Shown here piece after piece: positions 13,501-25,500 of a DNA stretch of 64,000 nt. Source of the DNA: Onchocerca lupi (taxonomy: Eukaryota > Nematoda > Chromadorea > Rhabditida > Onchocercidae); NCBI GenBank assembly GCA_028564675.1, contig JAOVVO010000269.1:34417-98416 (forward strand), given 5' to 3'. A program made the position numbers and the translations under genes. The notes below the pieces were generated by a model. That model saw only the letters and a list, made by a program, of their open reading frames with translations, had not been told where the DNA came from and ran no database searches. Position 1 is the first letter of the stretch; each line of letters opens with the position of its first letter.

Positions 13501-16500
13501 TTGCGGCCAACAACAAGGATGTTCGACGAACTTAACAATATTATTCAGTCTAATATTCAAAGCGAGGCAGTCATATATAAGTCCGTTGAACTGTTGTAGA
13601 GGCAGATGAAGCGATTATGAACCCAACAGAATTTTTGAATTCACTCGATCTGCCAGGGGATGCCACCGCACGTACTGCAATTGAAAATCATGTTGCGAAA
13701 TATTAACCAGCCAAGACTTTGCAACGGCACGTAGTTTGCTGTAAAAAAATTAATGAGCGATGTCGAATAGGCAACAATCTTAACAGGATTTTTTAAAAGT
13801 GAAGATGTCTTTATTCCTCACATTCCTATGATTCCAACAGATATGCCATTTCAATTTGAGAGATTGCGATTCCCAAATCGATTGGCGTTTGCCTTCACCA
13901 TCAACAAAGCACAGAGTCAATCTTTAGAATTGTGCAGTTTAGATTTAGAGACGGATTGCTTCTCACATTGACAATTATATGTCGCGTGTTCTAGAGTCAT
14001 CAAACCAGACAATCTCTATATCTACGCAGACAATGAACAACAAAAAATATTGTATACCCACAAGTATTGTGAAATTGAACATGTAAAGCGGACGAAAACT
14101 GAAAGATGTCAAATAACGCCATGACAGTAATTGTAAAACAAGAAATACTAAAGATCAATAGTTTCAAAAGTGACGAAAAGCATGTTTACCACCAAAACGC
14201 TTCAAAACACAGATAAACGACAAAGATCGACGCAGCAAAAGCAACAGTTCGAAGTTCCAAGATGTTCCAGTTTGAGAATTCAAAGCGACACACTTGAATA
14301 GTATCGTTCTGTATTATCGACAAAGGAAAGAAGAACTCAGTAATTAATTTGTCTAGCCTGGATATTCTCCGATAATTTTTTGTTACAAAGAAACACTCTT
14401 CATCAATCAATAAAACAGTTCTCAACATCATTCATCTTTGTCACACAAGACGCAAAAAACCTCTTCACACTTATTGCTGACTTAACCTAATCACAACAGC
14501 AAGAATCAGTCTCCAATCCAATCAAACTACAAATCAAATTACAAAGTATCAGTTTTTTCCCAACATTAGAAACATGCGCTTTCTCTCTTCATCTTTTTTT
14601 TTTCTTCCAAATTAAACCAGACTGAGCTACAGCAACGCGTGTATAAAAACATGCGTATATTCAAATGCAAAGTTTTGTCAGAATTTCAGAGCAATAGGTA
14701 AGGACTTTTCGATATCTAAGATTTTGAATTAATAAAGATAAGGTGCGTGTTTAAGAACTTTCGGAGGTTTAAGATTTTGAACAAAAGAACATTGACATTT
14801 TTATTTATATAGAATAGTTGGAGCCGGATACGTGAAGCGTGGCCGGCCCCTATAGACCAGTTGAATCGGTCACGCATAGCGTGGCCACGTCCAGTAGTTC
14901 ACAGTAATTACATATTTCGGATTTTTCCGATAACGAAATGAAAAAATTGATTTTTAAGGCACTGAACGATAGAGCCGATCTGTTTAATTGATTCCTCTAA
15001 TTAATCAGTTAATCAATTAATTGATTTTTTATTACTACCTTTTAATTTTCATGTTTTCCCATGAAATATGGTGCTAATCCTTTCTCTCCTTGAAATTCTT
15101 CTTATACCTTATTCATATCCATTTGAAAATAATCAATCGAAATCTCAGAAATCTGTTAAAAATTTTGTACCAGTTGTTTATGGCAAATTCATGAGATTGA
15201 CATGAATGGATGATATTTTCCTTCCCGATACTCTTTTCTGTCAATTTTTGCATTGCACGACTATTTCGTTTTTTGCTTCAGTTCTTAATTTTTGATTCCA
15301 TGAAAAAATTCCAAATATTCAATTTACGTTAGAAATTACTATTTAATGGTCAGATTCCTTATTCTACAAGACTAATAAATTTTTCATATATTTTATTTTT
15401 TCTGAATTTTTATTGTTGAATTATTTCAAAGCTTTTTCCTAATATTTTTTTGCAAATAACTAAGGTCCAATTCTAAACATTGTGAGGATTTTCTGAAATT
15501 CATAGATGATATCATGGATGAAATCTGCGTATATTCATTATTAACAACCGGTGCTAGTCACTGTAATCTATTTTAAACACTTGAGCGGCATCTGTCTTCC
15601 TGCTTAAAAATAAGCAGCACAACATGAGATTACGTTAATTTAAAAAAAGATTTTCAATAAAAAATAATACAAGAATATGCTTGCATATATCGTTCTAATT
15701 TCTCATTTAATCTTATTTCTTGTGACTTTTTTAATCTTGTGTTTAATTTTACTTCTGTTCATCAAAATTCTTATTTCCATACAATACTGTTTGTTTAAAG
15801 AAAAAACTTTTTCGAGGATAGAGAAACAACTTTTTCTAGAAGAATGTCACTTATAGAGGTGTATTACTTATGTGAAGTAATTTCATGTTGTTAACATTGT
15901 CCAATTATGGTCACCAGTATTTGTTGTCCAGGAAATTAAAGAAATCTTTTGTTCTTCCGTATGATATTTATTCAACATCGCTGGAAAGAAAAGAGAGTAT
16001 GGGATCAAGTTTTGAACGAAGAAGAGGTACAATTATCGGACTCACCAAAGGGGCCCTAAGAGCAGTAAGCAGGAAACTTTTGAAAAAAGGAGAAGATTGC
16101 ATTATAATTTCCAAAATATATGTAGCCAGAAGATTTAGAATAACTTTTGATAATGTCAAATCATGGGTTCATCGAGTGATCTTAAGGAATAAATAAGAAT
16201 ACAAAAAATTCTTGTAATCCTCACTTTTGAACATTTTTATCACTAATAAAAACATCTGGGACATATTCAGTTTTAAGGCGAATAAATCCTATTCTTAGAG
16301 CATTTCGTGATCTAAATATTAGTGCTAACTAATTTTATAATAAGGCCAGATTTGATCAATTCCATGTCAAAAATTCTTTGTCTAAAAAATGCGTCAATCG
16401 TCGATCATCGCCTTTCTTCTTCTTTCTATTATTTCCCTTTCACCTTTCATTTTTGCCCTATTTACACTGGAATGAAAAGGAAATAATTCCTTGAAAGAAG

Positions 16501-19500
16501 CGAAGATATAAATTTCAAGCAGTTATTTTCATCATTTACTTTTTTTATATTTCCTCTATCTGATCCCTTTTTTTTGTCTTTCCATCTACTTATAAATTAT
16601 TGTTTTTTCACTAAATGGCTTCTTTTTATTAGAGCTAATTAAAAAGTATGGACAGAATGCTCTGTTTGAGATGCGATAAAGATACAAATTAAAAAGCATA
16701 CTCCTCTCCTGGGTTGACGTGCTTGATTTACTTGATCTTCGTCAAATTACCTGGGGTTCACCTGTTATTAGAAAAACTTATAAAGTATCAAGCTGTGCCC
16801 AAAATTTCTTCATGGGTGATCTAAAAAGCAGACTAGACTCTGACTGTCTCTCTTCTACCTTGTCTTAGAGAGAGGGGAACCGTTAATGAGACATGAGCGA
16901 TAACTGTGCTAAATTCATTTTACATTTCACAATGATATACGTTCCGGAAGTTCGAGAAATTTTTGTTTTGTGCTCCTCCTCTCTCACTCTCTCTCTCTCT
17001 CTCTCTCTGAAATATTGAGCTGATAATTTATCATTAAAAAAGTTGAACAATCCATTCGTGCCAAATAATCTCAAAAATTCTATTGAATCAATCGTCAAAT
17101 TTTTTTTGCCGAAAAATTTTACATCTTTACGTTAATAGATTCGCAGAACGATTCGCTAATTCATAACTTCCAAAAGTAGGTAATCTCCTTTTGTGCCAAT
17201 TTTGCTAAGATTTTGAAAAGTTTCCATTTCCATTTTTTTTCTGCAGGGTAGTGGACTATGCGGGATTAAATATACATGAACCAGCGGATCTGTACTTATT
17301 GGTAACACTACAAGTGGCAACACGAGTTGTGCAGTCTAAAAAGTTAAGCATCGGCATTAACAAAGTAAGACAGATTTATTACTTCGTTGGAATTTTTAAA
17401 TGGTTCCTGGAAAAGTTCGCAAATTGGAAGTATGTAATTTTAAGTCAGACTGAAACATTGAGTTCATTAAGTTTTGCCCAAAAACTTCTTTCCTTTCCAA
17501 TGAGTTCTTTTTTTTTTTGTTTTAAACACAAAACCTGTTGAACAAATATTTTATTTAATTCTTAAATTTTGCATAATTAATTCGAAGCACATTTCATAAC
17601 CATTAATAAATGATTTTTACCTCCAAAACTATATCTTCATAAATTTGAATTGAATTTGATTAAAGCGAAAAATTCTTATTTAATTAAGTTTTTTGGAGGA
17701 GAAAATGCTCATCGCCTGAAATATGTGGGGAAAAAAAAAGAGTTATCGTATTTTTCTGTACAGGAAAGCGCTGAAACATTGTTCATGGAATGTGACGGAA
17801 CGATTCTCGATGATAATCAAAGGACACAACGTATACAGTTGCGAATGTCACTTTGGCATGATGTTTTGCCAGGTTTCAACAGTTATTTTCAAGGACAAAT
17901 TCGCATAACTCTCGATGATAATATTGTCCAAAAGGAATCTGTTGGCCCTCAATGGTTCGTTTTGCATCTTTTCTCGCTTCACATTTTTTTTTATTACAAC
18001 ATTCTTAATCGTAGATAAAAACTGCAAGGTCCTTCACTAACTTACATGAAAAGGTAGCTATCAGCTAAAACATCTTGCTTATTATTGCTTAGAAATAATA
18101 CATAGAAGAGAAATAGTACATAAAATTTTACATGAAAAATTTCCTCGGATATAAAAAATTTCTTTTTAAAATCACTCAGTTGGCGGTACCAGACGTATAT
18201 CCAAATATATAAATACTTAATTTCATTGAATATAGCTGTTTTAAGACTTTTGCCAAGTTATTTTAATGATTTTTGTTTCGAAAGCTAGTATTAATATTTT
18301 TGAATGACTATTTTTCCAATGAGATATAATTGAAATTAACGGTAATCGTAATTGACTGCCAGTTGTAAATTTCGAAAGAACGAACTGAAAACGAATTTTT
18401 ATCTATATTTTGCTAAATTACATTTAATCTTTTTCATTCAAAAAAAAAATAATAATATGCGAATTTATATTTTAGCCTCTAAAAATAGCAAGATAGATTG
18501 AGGACGGCGGAATATCTAAAATTAATCTCTCTTCGTTATAGTTTATTTTATTATATTCTTACCTAATTTTGTAGGAAAATTTTCTTCTTTTACATTCATA
18601 TATTTCAAAAAATCTTTTCACGAAATTTTATTTTTTTCCTTTACGTTTGCTTAACTTTCAGTTGATGAAAGTCATCATTTTGGAAGCCTCATTGTTGGAA
18701 ATTTCTCGAATTACCATATTTTGTATAATGTTTTATTAACTGAAATTCATATGTAAATCTTCATTTCCTAAATAATTTATAGTTTTATAGCTTAGAACGT
18801 CATCGTTTAAAATTCAAAGAAAAGTAGCAATTAACCAGGCGCTTCATATTACACATTTTTAGCAATTGCCCACTACTTCCTTATCGTGCAGGAATGATTA
18901 ATGCTTGCAGAATTTTACAACAAGTTTTCTTTCTGTTTGATGATGACTAGTAGTAGTTGCAGCCTTCTGCATTTTCTGTAACAATTCAAAATTTCAATTT
19001 TAAATTTTAAGAGAGTAAATAGGAAGGGAGAAATGGAATAGAAGAAGGGAAAAGAAAGAACTCACAGAATCCCATAGGCTGATAAAATTTATATATCCAA
19101 TGATCGAATGTTACGATCTTTTAATTGCCAATAGCTCGTTGATGGCAATTCATAACTTTGATTTTGTCGAGACCATTTATTTTTTAATTTATCAAATTTA
19201 TCATTGAATAATGATAATCAGTATCAAACTAGACAAAACGAGTAGCTTATGTGTGTGTGTGTGTGTGCATGTGTATTTAGAGGTGTAAAATAATGCCCCA
19301 GGGAATGTGTGTTTGTGTGTGGGGTGTATGCTTCTGTCTGTCAGTTTACATATTTTCAATTTTAACAACGGATTTCCGCTTTTCGATAATACTGCCACAA
19401 AATATGATTAGGAATGTTCACTTCCTGGAGCATCTACAACAGACATTGAAAACTTAACGCCTGTTGAGAATTTCCCTGGCAGTAATGTCCTGACTGGTCA

Positions 19501-22500
19501 TCTTTCTCCAAATTTTTCTCTGACCCGTTGGTGTTCTTCATTTTTTATTAACTTTTCTCTATAAACTGATTCGTCAAGTTTTTTTTTGTATTATGGCTAT
19601 TGGTGTTATATTATAAATTGTAAATTTTTATTAACGAAAAATGAACAAACAAATGATCTCGTGGAAAGTTATTCAATAATATTTAGATTTTCAGATTTTT
19701 TGAATTTGTCGGAGATTTTAGATTTTTTCGCTAAAGTTTAAGTGCCAAAATTCAAAACACTTGCTCCTTCCGGTAGAATATGCACTCCAATGAAGAATAA
19801 TATTCTTTTCTATGTTACGCATCATTTCACAAATTTCAGTTGTTATCTAAAATATTTATTTTATGACTTCAATTGCTATCTTTTTTATTAAAATAAAAAG
19901 ACGCATGCAAAAAATGAATGGGATAAATTTTTGAATTTGGAAATTTTTGAATTTTAGAATGTCAAATATTTTTAACTCTTTAATGCTGATAACAAAAGTT
20001 ATTTTTTATCCTTTTTGGACCGAATTTTATAAAAACGCTGATTTCTCAATCGTCTCATTCTTTCTCTCTCTTTACCAAAATTTAAATTAATTTTTCTGCA
20101 ATTAATTCTCCTCCATCATTTATCTTTTTTACTTTGTAGATCCTCAGAAAGCCATAACGATGGTACTTTTGATTTCTAGAGAGATGAACCTAAAAAAGCA
20201 TTCTTTTGTGATAATTTATTCTGAAATATGCTAAATCACTTTTAATGCAATCTTAAAAGATATTTCTTTCCTGCAAATTTCTCAGCGTGTTTTTGCATAA
20301 ATCAGAAGCCACAAATTATTTTGCTCTAAAAGCGTTGATTGACGTTTGATGTTTTTTCAACTCCATGTTTGTTTGATTAGATTTGGTTGAAGTCTAACAT
20401 TTCTCTATCATCGCAATTATTTAAATCTGATGTTTGATCATTTTGTTTACTCTTTTGTAATCACATATTTTTTGTTTATAATTCTCAAATCAAATTGAAA
20501 TGTTATTTCGGCAGATGTATGGGAATAAATTTCAAATTTCGAATGTAATTTCGATTTTTTCTGTTCCAAAAACTTATCTTTTATTTTATTAGTTCACAAA
20601 GCACAACGCTATGTAAGTTCCACATTCCAGTAAAAATGATAAGTAAGTATCGAATCTCACATGTTTATCTGATTGTGATTATGCTTGATAATTTCATCAC
20701 TGATGTCAGTTCGCTTGATAAGTTGCTTATATTTCACATGTCAAAACGTGTTTCAAGTAATTTTGTTGTTGCAAATATTCCCACACATTTCCTTTTCATC
20801 TAATGTTGATATGCGTGTGTTACAATTGGCTTCAAGGACATGCAGCTTGCACCGAATAGAACAGCAGCGATAGCAGAATGATTAATCTTGAACTTGAAGA
20901 ATAACATGAATTGGATCAACGCGAGAAGAAAAACGGATTGAAGAACTTTTCTAAGAAGTACAAAACATTGCAGCATTTGATGTCGATCAACATACAGTGA
21001 AGAAAATTGGAACGAATGATCAGAATGAGGGAAGATTTTCAGAAATGTATAAGAGCAGAAGATGAATCATGATCCGCACTAAGCTGCATATCAGATTCTC
21101 AAATGGAATGTTATAGTGAAGAACAAGTTTAGAACGTCATTAAAACATCAGAAGGAAATGGATAGAAGAGACCGTGCCTGAAATGCTCAAAAATGCTGAA
21201 ATAATTGCACAGTTTGAACAGCTTATCCTCTACGATAGATCAAAGATCTGAATGTTAAAATAATAAGGAAAACGAAAGCAGAGATGGATTTCCCCGACAC
21301 AAATATTCTTCCAAGCAAATCTCTTTTTTTTTGTTTTCCTCTCATCACTGCTTCCATTCTTGAAGATAGGAATTTAGCATCAAATCAAGTAACTTGACTA
21401 ATATGTCAAAGAAATATCCTATTTTTGGTAATCCTGACAAATCAGAGAACTTTTGAGAACTTACGTCTTCCTGAGAGAAGCTTATTTTTCAAATAATTTT
21501 TAAGAACAACATTTTAATCTTATATAATTTTTTATTTTAAAGAATTTTACATTTTTTATCATTTCGATTTTTATAAAGCTATGAATTTGAATATTTATCG
21601 AAGTTCCATACCAAATTCCATGCTCCTTCAGCATCACCTTTTTCAAATATTTCGTTCTGTCTGAATGGCTCAAACGATCTCATCAATGGCATTTTCTTTT
21701 GAAGACTAGTTCTGCCAGATTCTGATTGTCAGCAACACATTCTTTACTCTCGAAGATTGATAGTACAGATGGATGAATGAACAAAAAGGACATAATGCCC
21801 TGTCCACATCTCATTTTTTTTCCTCGCCGCCAAGGGTTTTTTTTTTCTTTTGAAATTCTGCCTCGATAAAGCTTTTGACAAATTTTTTTTCAACAAACTT
21901 TTTTTTTCGATCATTTTATGGCTGTTTCTGTTAGAAATACTGATTGTTGTCTGGTAAGGATTGATCCTTATTTGGATAGATATTTCGTTCAGAGGAAAAA
22001 GAACTTGATAGTGTCATTTATGTCGTGAAATGAGACCATCAAGTTCTTTTCTATTTTTATTTACAGCAATGATTGGAATGCAATGAGCAGAAAATCTTTG
22101 AAATAAAAAATGAAACCCATTATTTCCAGCCTTTTAAAAAAACTTGTTTGAAATTTCTTATATTTGCCTTTTTTCATTCGAATTTTTCATTTTATTTAAT
22201 TTTTAGTTGTGAAGTCAAGAGATGCTTTATGCTTTATCTTTCCCATTATTACTCGATTTATTCCCTTTTATCAATGCATATTAAAGAGATGGAAGTTCAT
22301 TAATGAAATATGTTCTGTCATAGCAGTACATTTATTAATCATAAATGCAGTTATTTTTTAATCATTCCCTTGATTTCAATTATTTGTCCAAACTTTTCAA
22401 AAGTTTAAAGTTTTTTTTTTTCATTCCATCGTTTCTATACAACTAATGTTTTATTCTTCCGAAGTCGATTAATTTTCCAAACAAATGAATGAAATCAGAA

Positions 22501-25500
22501 ACTAATCCAGCAGTTGAAAAGATTATAACATCATCGAGATAACACTGATGAAGAAAAAAAGCAGAGTAGATTTGAAGCATAATTTCATTTTCATGTTCAT
22601 ATATCCCTTTCATATAGTTTTCATTTATATAAATAAAATGAAACGATTTTGAATTCGATAAAATCTCAGCAATGCGTAAATATAATTTACTTGTTCGTAG
22701 CATTAATAAGATCATGAAGCGTGTTTAATGAAAATTAAAAATTCTTGACGCAGCTGAAACTGAAATGTTACATGTAAATTTTAAATGCTAGAAATAGGTC
22801 CAGTTTTTATTTAAATTAGTTTTATTTTATTAACACTTATTTTATATTTCGATCTTTCTTCTTTCTAGGTATTATCTGAAACCACGAATGACTGGTGATG
22901 AGAACGGTGATGGGATTCATGGTGGAACGAACGATGTTCTAGCCCCTGAGAATCAGAATCCATTAAATGGTTATCAGCAGCTTGGCGAATTGCGCTTGCG
23001 ACTCTTTTATACGGCAGAACATGTACTACCGGTCGAGTTCTATAAGCCGCTCCAGATGAATCTTCTTAAATCATTGACTTTACAACCATTTTGTGCATCG
23101 CCCGCTGGAATTCTCGAATATTTGCCATCGGTAAGAGCAATTTAAGAGAAAAGATGTTGATGTCGAAAAAATAAATAAATTTAAATTATATATTTTTGAT
23201 TAAAAATTTTGAAAATTTAAGATTTACATTTTAGGTGGATATATTAACGATTGCGAGACCACTGATGAAAATTTTTGTGCAAGCCGAACTGATACGTCCA
23301 TTGCTGAGGGTTCTTTGCTCTGATAACATTCTAAAATGCCAGTAAGTTCATGATATTTAGTTGTTTCTCCTTAAAAGTCTAATTCTCCATATTTGGGACT
23401 GCGTTATTTTCAAATCTTTTTTTTTCTTTTTATTTTGCTGTTGATATTTTCAGTTCGATTATCTATAGGTGGTGACAAATGTCGAATAAATGAGGAAAAA
23501 ACCGAGAGCAAGGAATAGACAAGAGATCGTTCCCTCTCAATTAGCTTGGCTCTTTAAAAGATTGATTTAAAACTGGGCATGTAGACATATAGCAAATGAT
23601 TCTCTTACTACTCCTCCGAAGAACAATATTCTTTAGGACGTTGCAAATATTGCCAGAAATTTAAGCTTTATTGAATTTTGAGCCTTGATCTTCTGTTCAC
23701 CGTGCAGTTTTGTAGTTAGTCTATTTAGAAAGAAGCTGATAATTTATATTAAATGATTCAAAAGAAATATCTTCTAGGGATATAAATACTTTATTTCGGA
23801 GTCAATCATTGGCAACAAAAATAATTCATGAACAGATGAAGTTTTTTGGGCACCATTATCTTGTGATCTCAATTAAGCCTGTTATCGACATGGTAAGTTC
23901 CTTGCATACTGTATTGAATTCATTCAAGGTTATAAAATTCAACGGAACTCCTTCAGGTTTCTGTTGCTTCTTTTCTAATTTAAAATTAACTTACTTTCGC
24001 CAGGCGCATTAATTCCATTCAATCTCTACTGAATTATCTAAAAAAAAAAAAAAAAAAAAGTGAAATATTGCTTTTTAAGCTTTACGAGCGATGAGAAATC
24101 ATTATGCTTAATGACATAATTCCTGTTTTCAGATTTATTGTGAGCGTAAATGTTGCGAGATTGATCCAATGAAATTAAAACAAGGCGATAGCATGGAATC
24201 GAATAAGGTCTTCGCTTAAAATTTCGAATAGTAATCCTAAGACAGAAATTCTACAAACCATGTTGACTGTTATGGAGAGGAAACATTCTGATAGCTCGTG
24301 CTTGTTTACTTCATGACCACTTTATCTGTCTCGAATTGAGAAGATAATTGAGAATTCTGAATGTTTACAACTTCTTATTAATACATTTTGGCCAAGCAGA
24401 ATGAATCGTTGTACTTTGAAACTTTCAACCAATTAATTTTTCAGCTAAATCTGATAGTATATGGTGAGATAGCATTTTCACGAGTGGTTGATTCAAGTCA
24501 CCGTTGCCCGTTAGTGCTGCGCGAAATGTTTTCCGATTTACGGGAACTTGCAGCGCAGCACTTTCCCGGTCGAGAAGACATCCAACGATTGATACTTAGT
24601 TCTTTCATTATTATGCGTTTCTTTGCGGCTGCTCTAATGAATCCGAAATTGTTTGGGCTCAAACGTGATCAACCGGTTAGTTTATTCCAAAGAATTTGTT
24701 GAATACTTTTCATATATTTCACTTTTATTTATTTTTCGATCTTTTCCCAAATATTTGCCTCAATTTTATAATATAAAGACTTAAGGACATATTTAATATT
24801 ATTTTTTTTTCACGGATGTTTTGATAAGGGTTTATTTTTTCGCTTCGTAGTATCGAAATTAGCATGTTTGATTTGAATTTTCATTTGATAAAGAACTTCA
24901 GCTCTCCTTTACCGTCTAATTTTATGAATATTTTTTACGACGCTTCAGGAAGGTGTTGTTTGTCGTACCCTAGTGCTACTCTCAAAAATACTTCAACGAC
25001 TATCGAACTGCGTTGTCTCTGCGAATTCGCTTACTGAAAAAGAACCATGGCTTTCATCAGTTCTTGAGAGGTCAGTTCTCAATTGATCAAAAAAAGCGTC
25101 TTACATTTAATCATTTTTTATAATCCTTGTTGAGTGTTAATTGTTATATATAAGATTAAAGCGAAATTTTTAGGTTCACAGATGAACAACATAAGCTCGC
25201 AATGTTGAAGTTTCTTAATACAATATCAATGACGGAGACTACCACAGATGTGAATTGTGAAAATCTCTCAGTTGTTCGCGATGGGTAAATTTTTTGACTT
25301 CCTGTCTGATGGATTTTTGATTTTGACGCTCATAAGATACTTTGGTTATAAGTATGATTTTAATAAGACGAGTTGATCGAATTCACTTCTCACTACTAAT
25401 AGGTCACAATATTCCGTACTATCACAAATTGACGAAAATCTAACATCATATAGTTGTCAATTTCAAAGTAAAAATGATCTGTTTAACAGTAATTATAGTT

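Larger units (their letters stand above)
8975..17246 (+). other. Giant intron 2 of the RasGAP gene (8.3 kb)
   Basis: The donor AAA|GTAATC at 8975 and acceptor TTTCTGCAG ending at 17246 join in phase 2, giving the residues CLAIK-VVDYAGL across the junction. Contents: a probable BEL/Pao fragment and direct repeats (10.7-11.2 kb), inverted repeats (11.5-11.8 kb), a Helitron remnant (11.9-14.8 kb), a GC-rich block (14.82-14.90 kb), an unassigned 103-codon ORF (15.9 kb) and a CT tract (17.0 kb). The rest is AT-rich sequence with nothing recognisable. Confidence 0.8.
17955..22868 (+). other. Intron 4 of the RasGAP gene (4.9 kb)
   Basis: The donor is ATG|GTTCGT at 17955 and the acceptor TTTCTAG ends at 22868. 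The join is in phase 2 and restores a Trp codon (GPQW-YYLKPR). Contents are a (GT)n tract at 19251-19267, a GC-richer stretch around 20.88-21.26 kb that may be decayed coding sequence, and a 52-base hairpin at 21998-22049. Otherwise it is AT-rich with no feature I can support. Confidence 0.8.
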
